Source: Motacilla alba alba (taxonomy: Eukaryota > Chordata > Aves > Passeriformes > Motacillidae). From it: DNA of 64,000 nucleotides. This document shows, piece after piece, positions 1-10,255 of this stretch. The stretch's first letter is position 1. Each line of letters starts with the position of its first letter. The stretch lies in NCBI RefSeq assembly GCF_015832195.1, contig NC_052028.1, positions 2,275,501 to 2,339,500 of the forward strand. The letters run 5' to 3'. The position numbers were made by a program, and so were the translations under genes. Under the pieces are notes generated by a model, which ran no database searches, was not told the DNA's origin, and saw only the letters and a list, made by a program, of their open reading frames with translations.

Positions 1-2160
1 ATAAAGCACGTGGCCAGCCTTCAGCTCCTTGCTCCTGCAGGCCTTGCGAGCCACCAAGACTGCGGTGGAGATGAGGAAGAGCAGGGAGACAAAGACCAAG
101 GCAAGGATTAAATAGGCGGTCAGGGAGCCGCCCTGATCCTCGCTGGCCGGGCTGCTGTGCGGCAGGCGCACGTCCGACAAGTCCTTGAGCAGGAGAGCGC
201 TCAGAGCTGCCGTGGCCGACAGCGGGGGCTTGCCGTTGTCCCTGACCAGCACAACAAGCTGCTGCCTCATGCTGTCCCTCTCCGTCACCGGCCTCCTCAG
301 ACGCACCTCCCCGCTCTGGGCGCCCACGGAAAACAGCCCCGGCTCGGTGGCCCTCAGCAGGTGGTACGAGAGCCAGGAGTTCTGGCCCGAGTCGGCATCG
401 ACGGCCACCACTTTGCTGACGAGGTAGCCCGCCTCAGCCGACACGGGCACCAGCTCACTGGAGGCTGGGCCGCTCTCCTGGGCTGGGTAGAGCACCAGCG
501 GGGCGTTGTCGTTCTCGTCCAGCACCACAAGGCGGACGGTGACGTTGGCTCTGAGCGGAGGAGAGCCCGCGTCAGAGGCACTGACCGTCACCTCGGTCTG
601 CCGCAGGCGCTCGTAGTCCAGGGGCCGCAGCACAAACACGTGTCCCTTCTCCGAGTTCACAGAGATGCAGGAGCACGAGGGCCGCTCTGCGCCTGCCTCT
701 GGTGCCAGGGAATAGGTCACCTTGGCGTTGAGCCCCACGTCGGCGTCTGCAGCGCTCACGGCTCCAACAAACGCCGTGGGCACGTTGTTCTCACGCACGT
801 ACATGGTGTAGGAGGTCTGGTTGAAGACGGGCGCGTTGTCATTGACATCCGAGATGTCCACGGTGAAGCTCTGCGTGCTTGTGAGAGGAGGCGAGCCCGC
901 ATCCGCTGCCGTGACACTGAGGACGTACTGAGGCGTCTCCTCGCGGTCCAGCGCGCTCACCGTCACCAGCTCATAGTAATTCTTATAGGCTGGCCGCAGC
1001 GAGAAGAAGAGCTGATCCTCCAGGGCACACGAGATCTTCCCGTTGGCACCGGAATCCCGGTCCCTGACCGTAAACAGGGCAACCACCGTGCCGGGCTCTG
1101 TGTTCTCGGGGAGGGGACTGCTGAACGAGCTGACCACCACCTCTGGGGCATTGTCATTCACATCCACCACCTCCACCAGCACCTTGCAGATTGCTGAAAG
1201 GCCCCCTCCATCTCTGGCCCTCACACTGAGCTCATAACTTTGTGCTGCCTCGAAGTCCAGAGGTTTTGTGAGTTTAATTTCCCCAGTAATGGCATCAATG
1301 ACAAATGCTGAGTCGCTCTGTCCCATTGCCTGGCTGAGTTGATAGGAGATGTCCCCATTAACTCCTGCATCCGGATCAGTTGCAAGCACAGTCAAAACCA
1401 CAGAGCCCTCTGGCATGTTCTCCAGAACCTTCGCAGTATAACCATCTTGTGAGAATTTTGGAGCATTGTCATTTACATCCAGAATGATGATAGATATCTC
1501 AATGGTCCCACTTTTGGGAGGCGATCCGCCGTCCACAGCAATAACACTGAAACCCATCTCTGCCTGCTCCTCTCTGTCTAGTGGCTTATGTAAAAGAAGT
1601 TCAAGGTATTTGTCACCATTACTCCGACTTCCAGAGGAGACACTGAAGTACTCCGTCTCTGGAGAGATGCTGTACGCCTGGACTGTGTTGCTGCCTATAT
1701 CAAGGTCCCGAGCAACCTCCAGTGGGAAACGTGAACCTGTCTCGCTGGTTTCTAGGATCTCAAAAGCGACTCGTTCCTCGGGGAAGACGGGAGAATGGTC
1801 ATTGATGTCCTGCAGAGTCACCTCGACCCGAAAGAACTGCAGGGGGTTGTCGAGCAGCAGCTCGAAGGGGAGCATGCAGGTGGCGGACTGGGCGCACAGC
1901 TGCTCGCGGTCCAGCCTCCCCGCCACGACGAGGCGGCCGGAGGCGCGCTCTAAGGCGAAATGCTGCCGGCCGTCCTCCGAGAGCAGGCGGGCGCGGCGAG
2001 CCGAGAGCTGCGCCGGCGTCAGCCGCGCGTCCTCCGCCAGCTTGCCCACCAGGGAGCCGCTCGGCGCCTCCTCGGCTACGGAGTAGCGGATGGGCTCGGC
2101 GCGAGCGAGCGGCAGCGACACGAAAGCACAGAGACAAAGCACTTGCCTTGCGAGCGCCAT
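1..2160 (-). CDS. P1: beta-type clustered protocadherin (PCDHB-like), 3' end outside window
   Basis: Codons 1-720 of an 813-codon-type gene are present. The ATG is the CAT at 2158-2160 and the window ends at the tyrosine just after the membrane helix, so the cytoplasmic tail lies outside. Signal peptide, EC1-EC6 and the helix can be read without a stop in the parts I translated. The EC2-EC3 cassette is closest to that of P7: both carry [17 protein letters not shown] and SQDGYTA. Small private changes include Met for Val in the EC6 motif ERDSVRQQ. The promoter lies to the right (CTCF-like core at 2357). Expected role: calcium-dependent homophilic adhesion at the neuronal surface, from family knowledge. 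Confidence 0.9.
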   Translation of the reverse strand, partial: MALARQVLCLCAFVSLPLARAEPIRYSVAEEAPSGSLVGKLAEDARLTPAQLSARRARLLSEDGRQHFALERASGRLVVAGRLDREQLCAQSATCMLPFELLLDNPLQFFRVEVTLQDINDHSPVFPEERVAFEILETSETGSRFPLEVARDLDIGSNTVQAYSISPETEYFSVSSGSRSNGDKYLELLLHKPLDREEQAEMGFSVIAVDGGSPPKSGTIEISIIILDVNDNAPKFSQDGYTAKVLENMPEGSVVLTVLATDPDAGVNGDISYQLSQAMGQSDSAFVIDAITGEIKLTKPLDFEAAQSYELSVRARDGGGLSAICKVLVEVVDVNDNAPEVVVSSFSSPLPENTEPGTVVALFTVRDRDSGANGKISCALEDQLFFSLRPAYKNYYELVTVSALDREETPQYVLSVTAADAGSPPLTSTQSFTVDISDVNDNAPVFNQTSYTMYVRENNVPTAFVGAVSAADADVGLNAKVTYSLAPEAGAERPSCSCISVNSEKGHVFVLRPLDYERLRQTEVTVSASDAGSPPLRANVTVRLVVLDENDNAPLVLYPAQESGPASSELVPVSAEAGYLVSKVVAVDADSGQNSWLSYHLLRATEPGLFSVGAQSGEVRLRRPVTERDSMRQQLVVLVRDNGKPPLSATAALSALLLKDLSDVRLPHSSPASEDQGGSLTAYLILALVFVSLLFLISTAVLVARKACRSKELKAGHVLY

Positions 2161-2730
2161 GGCGCGGCGGCGGCGGCGGCGGCCGGGGTCGGTGTCGGTG
2201 TCGGTGTGGCGGGTGTGCCGGGCGATTCCCCGCGGAAAGCGGCCAAGTGCGGGGCGGGCGCCTTCCCTCGCTGTCGGAGCTTCCGGCCGGCGGCCGTAAC
2301 GCAGCCGGGGTGTCCCGGCAGCGGCTGACACGGGGCAGCGCTCGCTGCCGCAGCCGCTGCCACCTCCGCCCGGCTGCGCTGAGCTCTTCTAAACTGACCT
2401 GAGCAGGGCTGAGCCTGTCTGTCTGTCAGTCTGCGCTGCGCCGAGCCTGTCTGTCTGTCAGTGTGCGCTGCGCCGAGCCTGTCTGTCTGTCTGGCTGCGC
2501 TGGGCTCAGCTCGCTCGGGCTGCGCCGCTCCGGGCTCGGCCGCCTCCGCTGCCGCAGCCGCTCGGCGCCGCCTTGGCCGAGGGCACCACCCAGCGGTGCG
2601 CGCTGGGACTGCAGCCGCCGCCGCCCGCAGCCCGCGCTGCCGCTCGGCCCGGCCCGCGATCCCGAACGCACCGAGACAGCCGGGGCACGAACGGAACGCG
2701 GCGGCAACCAGGGCAGCCTGAGGCCGAGGC
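2161..2730 (-). promoter_or_regulatory. P1 5' UTR, CTCF/CSE-like site and CpG-rich promoter block
   Basis: Reading upstream from the ATG: a GCC tract abutting the start (G at -3 and +4, a good Kozak context), a short hexamer tract (two perfect GGTGTC units on the plus strand), a CTCF-like core AGGTGGCAG on the minus strand (plus CTGCCACCT, 2357-2365) 197 bp from the ATG, then the minisatellite and a GC-rich block to about 2730. Clustered protocadherin promoters typically carry a CTCF-bound conserved element about 200 bp upstream of the ATG. Binding here is inferred. Confidence 0.6.
2411..2505. repeat. 32-bp minisatellite upstream of P1 (3 units)
   Basis: GAGCCTGTCTGTCTGTC recurs at 2411, 2443 and 2475, an exact 32-bp period. 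The last unit runs into CTGGCTGCGCTGGGCTCAGC, which marks the end of the array at every copy. Confidence 0.85.
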
Positions 2731-3354
2731 TGAGCTTAGGAGGACAGAGCCTCATCCCTCGGCAGACGAAATTGCACAGGGATAGGGCGATGGTGACAGC
2801 ATCGGCTTGCCAATGAACACTCTACTGGCCGTATCTCCACACTCAGGGACTCTACCCCCTCAGCACTGTTTCAAAGGACAAAGGACACAGTGAGAAACTA
2901 ACTCGTAGACCTTTCAAATGCCTTGAAGAAGGTTTCACATAAAGAATGTGTCCACAAATAATTCTGTCTCCACAAATGAACTTGCGCTCTCTCTTTCAGT
3001 CTAACACATATTTTTCAGTCTCTAAACCCACTTATAGCAATTTACAACATTAAACTGTATCACTCCAGCACATCACACTGTGAGGGAGGCTTTCTGAGTA
3101 TTTCATGCACCACAGACATCATCCAAACAAGCAGTTATTCTAGGTGGGGTGGCAGTCCTTCTCTAGAGGAACACGCTCAGTACAGTGCTCAGCACATTTC
3201 AGAGGAGAAAGGGCAAACATGGGAATGCAACAGCTCTGACACAAACACAGAAAATCACGAGGGGACAGCTTTCTAGTCTCATCAAGGAGCCTTGGGATTC
3301 AGGAAAAGCAACGAAAAGACCAAACACAGCGACTTTTTTTTTAAAGTTATTCTT

Positions 3355-4002
3355 AGGAAGAGCCTGAATGACAGATGCAGGACTCCAGGCGGCTCTTGAA
3401 AATGCAGTTTATTTTATCCAAGATGTTACAGCAGCCCAGGGTCGTGGCTAACAGAGCCTGTGCCTACAGCTGTCATCTCCAGCTGCAGACAAGCCTGAAG
3501 ACCGTTTCATTTTGGTTACAATGCATTATATACTTTTCTTTGCTGAGCATCTTAATACATAAGAACCAATCTATACCTTAACTTTTACCTATAGCCTGTC
3601 ATAACTACTGTAATTACCATACTCATGTTACTAATCTCCAATCACTGAAAGTTTGTATGTCACAGTTTAAGCTAGAAGATGATTTTCAGTTCTCTTGCAG
3701 TGGAAAATTCTGAGACCTTTTTTCTACTTGCAACATTGGTTCGTCTGTTTGCCTGTGCTATCTTTCTGCTGGGTAAAAACATCTTCTGTTAGAGGTGGGT
3801 TTGTCCTTTGCTGTAAGGTATAAAAACCTCTTCTAACTAACATACTCTTTGCCTTCTTAGTTATCCAGTAAGACTGGATCAGCAACGCTTTTCTTCTATA
3901 TCAAAAGTTGCTTCCATTTCTCCAGATTCCACATTCAAAAATCTTTCTGCCAAGCATGCATATCTGTGAGACTTTCTTGTCAAAACTTCTTCCTTCACCA
4001 CA
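3355..4002 (-). mobile_element. Solo LTR-like element, 648 bp, minus orientation (ghost P1-P2)
   Basis: The same 648-bp block occurs at 20909, 33502 and 45502. In minus orientation it begins TGTGGTGAAGG, has a TATATAA box (plus 3526-3532) and an AATAAA signal (plus TTTATT 3408-3413) about 113 bp further on, as in a U3-R-U5 layout. The flanking CTTCTT on both sides looks like a 6-bp target duplication (clearest in the 20909 copy). No internal viral genes are seen. Confidence 0.65.
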
Positions 4003-4869
4003 CTTCTTGAGTCCACCCTCCAATAATTGGGTTTTAGTAGTTGTGAATTTTTGTTTCAATGCATGCAATGACGATGAGCATGTTTCTACAGCTCTGCTCA
4101 GTTCCAGTCCAGCCTAACACTGTTTGTGCTGCTGTATTTCCAAGGCAATCCTGAGGTGACAGAACACCCAAGCCCTTCTTGTACGCCAAAAGGTGATTTT
4201 GTTGTGCACTTTGCTGCCCTGCTCTGAGCTGGATAAGGGAGATGAGACTGCTGTTGCTAAAGGGTCAAAGTGCCTCCTTCCCTGTTCAGCTGGCACTGCC
4301 TGCGCTGCAATGGCTGGGTGGGAGCAACTCCCTGCTCCACCAGGCTGCACTACTGAAGCACCTGCAGACATTCGGTGTCTGAATGAACAAGAAAGTTTGT
4401 CTTGTCTGTCATAGTGACGAGAAAGCAAAGCACAGAGAGAACACATCTCAAACAGAGACATCCAGAATCCGGGGAAGAAGGGGTCTAGCCCTGAAGTGTA
4501 AAAAGGGCTTTCTGCACCTCACTGAGGAAATGTTTGGTGTGACAAATTGTGACATTGTTAAAAGCTCAGAATAAAAACATCCTATGACGTTTCAGACAGC
4601 AAGAGGAACACGAACATAGCCATGAGTGCTAAGCACACACATACAGCCTGTCAGAAATGGCAGTAACAGAGCTGAAACAAATTACTAAATAAGTGAGAGA
4701 AGCTTCCCCTCCTTGACTCCCGTCCTTGTTCTTTGGAGTGGCAGACTGGGTTTATTGTGAAGAGAATTGGAAGAAAGATTGTTGAACCAACTGCAAACAC
4801 AGCTTAATTCTGGAGGAATCATTGCCACGTGCTGCAGCCTGGATCCCCTCCTCCCATGGGCCAAGAAGC

Positions 4870-5573
4870 TGTCGGGTCTCCTGCTCACTCAGGGACGCCA
4901 GATGTGGGGTTTCGCGTCCCGGATTGTGGTGACCCCAAAAGATGGAAAAGTCTCTCCTCCAACCTGTGCCTTCAAAGAAAGACTCAGTAGTCTTCTGTTG
5001 TCCATTCTCAAGGTTGTGTATTGTTGGTTATCTAAAGGATTCTCCTCCTGAACTGCTGTGGCCCCTTCAGCAGCTCAGACAAAGGCACACTGCCCTCCCA
5101 GGGGGCTGGTGCCATCTTTTATATCATATATTACGTACTACATGTTTATACCTTTTCCCCAATGCCTACTATCTATATTGAATGGTGACTTCCTACTCTA
5201 AACCAATCTGTGAGTGCCAACATCACCAATGACATGGAGGCTGGGAAGGAGAAAGGAGGAGCACAGGGCACACCCAAATCCCTCCATCTTAGAACCCCTG
5301 ACCCCCATGTACAAAACTTGGACCCCTGCGTACAAGGCTTAAAACCCCCCTGTACAGCACTCAAAAATCCTTCCTTTCACTTTGTGATTATCTCTGCTAT
5401 GCTATCTAACTTGTGTGTGTGGCTTGTAATTCTTCCTACAGAGTTAGTAATTTGCTCCATGGGCTAAGATCGAAAACCCACGTGTGTCTTTGGCTGCATG
5501 CCAGGGTCTCAGAGCCCCCTGCCAGTGGCTCTGGCCATCCAGGACACCCAGAGGGATGTTCTGGATTCCAACA
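4870..5573 (-). mobile_element. Solo LTR-like element, 704 bp, at the ghost junction
   Basis: In minus orientation it begins TGTTGGAATCC and ends GACCCGACA, so the termini are TGT...ACA. It is flanked by a perfect 5-bp duplication GAAGC (4865-4869 and 5574-5578). A minus-strand TATAAAA lies at plus 5117-5123. The other three ghosts lack it, so it inserted after the units diverged. A 5-bp duplication fits an ERVL-type integrase; the class is an inference. Confidence 0.75.
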
Positions 5574-5819
5574 GAAGCCACATTCTTAGCTGGCGAAACC
5601 AAGGCGAGATAAAGCGTTGGTGACAGCACGGGCATGCCACTGAACACTCCTCTGGCTGCATCTCCCTGCTCAGGAACTGGACCCACCCAGCACTGCTTCA
5701 GACAAGGGATACAGTGACACAGTCAGTCGCAGAATACTGAAAAGCCTTGTCAGGGCTTTCCCTGAAATAACGTATCCAGGAAGAATTCTGTCTCCGCAAA
5801 ATGGGGTTACAGTGCTCTC

Positions 5820-7089
5820 TTTATTTTAGTCTAACACATATTTTTCAGTTTGTAACCCAAGAGTTATACCAATTCACAACGAGAAACTGAATCACTTCAG
5901 CACAACACAGCGGGAGGGAGGCTTTCTGATTATTTCATGCATCACAGTCATCATTCAAACAGCCAGTCATTCTAGATGCGGTGGCAGTCCTCTAGAGGAA
6001 CAGGCAATGTAAGACTCAAAGTTCAGAGAGCAGGAGAAAGGGCAAAACAGAGAATCCAAATGCTCTTACACATATCGGGAAAGTCATAAGAGGCCAGCAT
6101 TCCAGTCCCAACAAGAAAACACTGGATTCTGAAACAAGAATGGGGAAGCAAAACTCCAAGTCCTTTTTCCAATTGTTTTCAAACTTTCATGTTCTGGACT
6201 TTACCTTCAGAGAATTCTCTGATGGACACGAGGCATATTTTAATGCCCCCAAAGAGAATGAATTCATGTTCATGACCCTGTACAGTTATCCCCTGTGCAA
6301 ACACAGCTTGACCTGACACTGCTGTATTTCCAAGGCAATTCCAAGGAGACAGAACACCAAATGCACACTCACAGGACAAAGGAAGATATTGTTGTGCGTT
6401 TTGCTGCTCTGCTGTGTTTTGCTGTGCTCTGCTCTGCTCTGCTCTACCCCGGAAGGATCCAAACTCCAGTCAACTTTCACGCAGAGCTGGAATTGCCTGC
6501 ACTGCAATGGCTGGATGGCACAAATTCACCCTTTCAGTGGGCAGCGGGAGTGAAGCATTGGCAGATGCACAGTGGTGGTACAGACAGACACACTGAGAAG
6601 AAAGTGTAACACACAGAGCCCACCCATCTCAGGCAGAGACATCCAAAAGCACCATGCTAATAGAACATTGTGACACAGTATTCAGAACGACCTTGCTTTC
6701 CTGGGAAAAGGGCTTTGCGTCACTTCAGGAGGTGTGAGATTTGTCTACGCAACACTGCTAATGAGCTATAGCAAAGAATAAGAAGTCTAAGGTCTGCTCT
6801 GAAAGCAAGAGAAAAAAGAGCATATTTGGGAGTCCATGATTAAAGCCTATCAGAAATGACTGTGACAGAGCTGAAATATACGATAGTCTGTAGAAATTAA
6901 TCCAAGTGTATTCTATTCCCTATTTGTTGTTTTGGAGTGGAAGACAAATTTTACTAAAAAAAGGAATTTTAAGGATATTAACTCTGTCAATTGGGAACAT
7001 ATTTACTCGCAAGGATCGAGTGCCCCTTCCTGCAGCCTGGATCCCCTCCTCCCAAGAGCCAAGAAGCCTCTGTCTGTGCAGACCCTGGG
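5820..7089 (-). other. P2 3' flank / probable 3' UTR with poly(A) signal
   Basis: No coding gene is seen. A minus-strand AATAAA (plus TTTATT 5820-5825) lies 1265 bp past the P2 stop, at the conserved position in all units. A short CTCTG-type run at about 6415-6446 varies between units. Confidence 0.55.
6415..6446. repeat. Short (CTCTG)n tract in P2 3' flank
   Basis: Imperfect run of GCTCTGCTCTGCTCT. The equivalent spots near 23255, 35855 and 47855 have different unit counts. Confidence 0.6.
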
Positions 7090-9531
7090 CTAGTTGAAGG
7101 AAAGAGCGTTGAACTGTCCTGCAGAGAGAGTCCCAGCACTGTCTGGGGCCATGTCCTCGGTGCTGACAGGGACACCGGGGAAATCCTGCTCCTCACGCGG
7201 GCCCTGGCCCACGGCGCAGCGCTGCGGGGGCAGGCTGGGCAGGATGGGCTTGAGGAATTTGAACTCGCTGTTGCCCGAGCCCGTTGTGAGGCTGAGCTCG
7301 TAGCAGTAGGCGCGGGGCAGGGTCCCTGCAGCGGCTGCATCGGCCGGGCCGCTCTGCAAGGTGTCGGCAGCATAAAGCACGTGGCCAGCCTTCAGCTCCT
7401 TGCTCCTGCACGCCTTGCGAGCCACCAAGACTGCGGTGGAGATGAGGAAGAGCAGGGAGACAAAGACCAAGGCAAGGATTAAATAGGCGGTCAGGGAGCC
7501 GCCCTGATCCTCGCTGGCCGGGCTGCTGTGCGGCAGGCGCACGTCCGACAAGTCCTTGAGCAGGAGAGCGCTCAGAGCTGCCGTGGCCGACAGCGGGGGC
7601 TTGCCGTTGTCCCTGACCAGCACAACGAGCTGCTGCCTCACGCTGTCCCTCTCCGTCACCGGCCTCCTCAGACGCACCTCCCCGCTTTGGGCGCCCACGG
7701 AAAACAGCCCCGGCTCGGTGGCCCTCAGCAGGTGGTACAAGAGCCAGGAGTTCTGGCCCGAGTCGGCGTCGACGGCCACCACTTTGCTGACGAGGTAGCC
7801 CGCCTCAGCCGACACGGGCACCAGCTCACTGGAGGCTGGGCCGCTCTCCTGGGCTGGGTAGAGCACCAGCGGGGCGTTGTCGTTCTCGTCCAGCACCACA
7901 AGGCGGACGGTGACGTTGGCTCTGAGCGGAGGAGAGCCCGCGTCAGAGGCACTGACCGTCACCTCGGTCTGCCGCAGGCGCTCGTAGTCCAGGGGCCGCA
8001 GCACAAACACGTGTCCCTTCTCCGAGTTCACAGAGATGCAGGAGCACGAGGGCCGCTCTGCGCCTGCCTCTGGTGCCAGGGAATAGGTCACCTTGGCGTT
8101 GAGCCCCACGTCGGCGTCTGCAGCACTCACGGCTCCAACAAACGCCGTGGGCACGTTGTTCTCACGCACGTACATGGTGTAGGAGGTCTGGTTGAAGACG
8201 GGCGCGTTGTCATTGACATCCGAGATGTCCACGGTGAAGGTCTGCGTGCTTGTGAGAGGAGGCGAGCCCGCATCCGCTGCCGTGACACTGAGGACGTACC
8301 GAGGCGTCTCCTCGCGGTCCAGCGCGCTCACCGTCACCAGCTCATAGTAATTCTTATAGGCTGGCCGCAGCGAGAAGAAGAGCTGATCCTCCAGGGCACA
8401 CGAGATCTTCCCGTTGGCACCGGAATCCCGGTCCCTGACCGTAAACAGGGCAACCACCGTGCCGGGCTCTGTGTTCTCGGGCAGGGGGCTGCTGAACGAG
8501 CTGACCACCACCTCTGGGGCATTGTCATTCACATCCACCACCTCCACCAACACCTTGCAGATTGCTGAGAGCCCCCCACCATCTCTGGCCCTCACAATCA
8601 GCTCATGACTTTGTGCTGCCTCGAAGTCCAGAGGTTTTGTGAGTTTAATTTCACCACTCATAGAATCCATCATGAATGGGTTGTCAATCTGATTCACTGC
8701 TTGGCTGAACTCATAGGTGATGTCTCCATTAACTCCTGCATCTGGATCAGCTGCATGTACACTCAAAACCACAGAGCCTGCAGGTGAGTTTTCCAAAACC
8801 TGCCCAACATAGATTTTCTGTGTGAAGACAGGAGAGTTGTCATTTACATCTAGAACAACAATGTTGATTTGCATGGTCCCTTGCCTGGGTGGTGAGCCAC
8901 CATCCACGGCAATAACACTGAAACCCATCTCTGCCTGCTCCTCTCTGTCGAGTGGCTTCTCCAAGGTCAGTTCCACAGTTCTGTCATTCTCACTGTGACT
9001 TCCATAGGAGACACTAAAGAACTCGTTCTCGGGAGAGATGCTGTACGCCTGCACTGTGTTGCTGCCAATATCGAGGTCCCGAGCAACCTCCAGAGGGAAA
9101 CGAGACCCAGGCTCGCTTGTCTCTAGGATCCTAAAACTGACTCGTTCCTCCGGGAAAATTGGAGAATGATCATTGATATCCTGCAGAGTCACCTCGACCC
9201 GAAAGAACTGCAGGGGGTTGTCGAGCAGCAGCTCGAAGGGGAGCATGCAGGTGGCGGACTGGGCGCACAGCTCCTCGCGGTCCAGCCTCCCCGCCACGAC
9301 GAGGCGGCCGGAGGCGCGCTCTAAGGCGAAATGCTGCCGGCCGTCCTCCGAGAGCAGGCGGGCGCGGCGAGCCGAGAGCTGCGCCGGCGTCAGCCGCGCG
9401 TCCTCCGCCAGCTTGCCCACCAGGGAGCCGCTCGGCGCCTCCTCGGCTACGGAGTAGCGGATGGGCTCGGCGCGAGCGAGCGGCAGCGACACGAAAGCAC
9501 AGAGACAAAGCACTTGCCTTGCGAGCGCCAT
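7090..9531 (-). CDS. P2: beta-type clustered protocadherin (PCDHB-like), complete
   Basis: 813 residues in one exon. Domains: signal peptide 1-21 (cut after LARA), EC1 about 22-123 with the protocadherin CX5C motif (C89, C95), EC2 124-233, EC3 234-338, EC4 339-444, EC5 445-554, EC6 555-675, membrane helix about 680-704, tail 705-813. DxNDN-type calcium motifs close each EC domain. N-glycosylation sequons are seen at NQTS (EC5) and NVT (EC5). The tail has the SEFKFLKPI motif typical of the beta subfamily, and the stop is in the same exon. The ATG at 9531 was chosen because it starts the signal peptide; the open frame upstream has only a GTG start and crosses repeats. Its EC3 is the outlier of the array (ENSPAGSVVLSVHAADPDAG, then QIDNPFMMDSMSGE). 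Other private features: REELCAQ in EC1. A gamma-type variable exon is the alternative reading. Confidence 0.95.
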   Translation of the reverse strand: MALARQVLCLCAFVSLPLARAEPIRYSVAEEAPSGSLVGKLAEDARLTPAQLSARRARLLSEDGRQHFALERASGRLVVAGRLDREELCAQSATCMLPFELLLDNPLQFFRVEVTLQDINDHSPIFPEERVSFRILETSEPGSRFPLEVARDLDIGSNTVQAYSISPENEFFSVSYGSHSENDRTVELTLEKPLDREEQAEMGFSVIAVDGGSPPRQGTMQINIVVLDVNDNSPVFTQKIYVGQVLENSPAGSVVLSVHAADPDAGVNGDITYEFSQAVNQIDNPFMMDSMSGEIKLTKPLDFEAAQSHELIVRARDGGGLSAICKVLVEVVDVNDNAPEVVVSSFSSPLPENTEPGTVVALFTVRDRDSGANGKISCALEDQLFFSLRPAYKNYYELVTVSALDREETPRYVLSVTAADAGSPPLTSTQTFTVDISDVNDNAPVFNQTSYTMYVRENNVPTAFVGAVSAADADVGLNAKVTYSLAPEAGAERPSCSCISVNSEKGHVFVLRPLDYERLRQTEVTVSASDAGSPPLRANVTVRLVVLDENDNAPLVLYPAQESGPASSELVPVSAEAGYLVSKVVAVDADSGQNSWLLYHLLRATEPGLFSVGAQSGEVRLRRPVTERDSVRQQLVVLVRDNGKPPLSATAALSALLLKDLSDVRLPHSSPASEDQGGSLTAYLILALVFVSLLFLISTAVLVARKACRSKELKAGHVLYAADTLQSGPADAAAAGTLPRAYCYELSLTTGSGNSEFKFLKPILPSLPPQRCAVGQGPREEQDFPGVPVSTEDMAPDSAGTLSAGQFNALSFN

Positions 9532-10192
9532 GGCGCGGCGGCGGCGGCGGCGGCCGGGGTCGGTGTCGGAGTCGCGGGTGTGCCGGGCGATTCCCCGCGG
9601 AAAGCGGCCAAGTGCGGGGCGGGCGCCTTCCCTCGCTGTCGGAGCTTCCGGCCGGCGGCCGTAACGCAGCCGGGGTGTCCCGGCAGCGGCTGACACGGGG
9701 CAGCGCTCGCTGCCGCAGCCGCTGCCACCTCCGCCCGGTTGCGCTGAGCTCTTCTAAGCTGACCTGAGCTACTTTGGGCTGAGCCTGTCTGTCAGTGTGC
9801 GCTGCGCCGAGCCTGTCTGTCTGTCTGGCTGCGCTGCGCCGAGCCTGTCTGTCTGTCAGTGTGCGCTGCGCCGAGCCTGTCTGTCTGTCAGTGTGCGCTG
9901 CGCCGAGCCTGTCTGTCTGTCAGTGTGCGCTGCGCCGAGCCTGTCTGTCTGTCTGGCTGCGCTGGGCTCAGCTCGCTCGGGCTGCGCCGCTCCGGGCTCG
10001 GCCGCCTCCGCTGCCGCAGCCGCTCGGCGCCGCCTTGGCCGAGGGCACCACCCAGCGGTGCGCGCTGGGACTGCAGCCGCCGCCGCCCGCAGCCCGCGCT
10101 GCCGCTCGGCCCGGCCCGCGATCCCGAACGCACCGAGACAGCCGGGGCACGAACGGAACGCGGCGGCAACCAGGGCAGCCTGAGGCCGAGGC
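9532..10192 (-). promoter_or_regulatory. P2 5' UTR, CTCF/CSE-like site and CpG-rich promoter block
   Basis: GCC tract at the ATG, one perfect hexamer unit, CTCF-like core at 9722-9730 (191 bp from the ATG), six minisatellite units, then the GC-rich block ending near 10192. Confidence 0.6.
9781..9960. repeat. 32-bp minisatellite upstream of P2 (6 units)
   Basis: GAGCCTGTCTGTC starts at 9781, 9809, 9841, 9873, 9905 and 9937. The first unit is 4 bp short. Confidence 0.88.
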
Positions 10193-10255
10193 TCAGCCCA
10201 CATCGGCCAAGCAGGAGCAGGATTCCTTCCACGGCAGGAGAAACAGCACGGGCGA

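Larger units (their letters stand above)
2991..5640 (-). pseudogene. Ghost protocadherin unit between P1 and P2 (flanks only)
   Basis: Sequence up to 4869 matches the 3' flank of the intact genes: it holds the same GTGCTGCAGCCTGGATCC block that lies just past each stop codon. After an LTR (4870-5573) it continues at 5574 with the distal 5'-flank module found upstream of intact genes (GGTGACAGCACGGGCATGCC). The CDS and promoter that should lie between are absent. The poly(A) hexamer expected near 2991-3000 is lost (CTCTCTTTCAGT instead of CTCTTTATTTCAGT). Two LTRs interrupt the unit. Confidence 0.72.

Noticed and set aside
3908..4117. Short plus-strand frames in the spacers (for example 69 codons here)
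   Set aside because: They fall in LTR and 3'-flank sequence, vary in length between copies and show no family resemblance.
6415..6446. Possible functional element at the CTCTG run
   Set aside because: Simple low-complexity slippage in a 3' flank; only length changes between units.
7528..8568. 346-codon plus-strand open frame repeated in every copy (also at 157, 12790, 17563, 24361 and so on)
   Set aside because: It is antisense to EC4-EC6. GC-rich coding DNA leaves few stops on the opposite strand, and its conservation follows from that of the real gene. No start context or domain supports it.
9532..9696. In-frame N-terminal extension of the protocadherin frame upstream of the signal-peptide ATG
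   Set aside because: It begins at a non-ATG codon, reads through microsatellites of variable length, would bury the signal peptide, and its apparent start is absent in P7, P8, P10 and P11.
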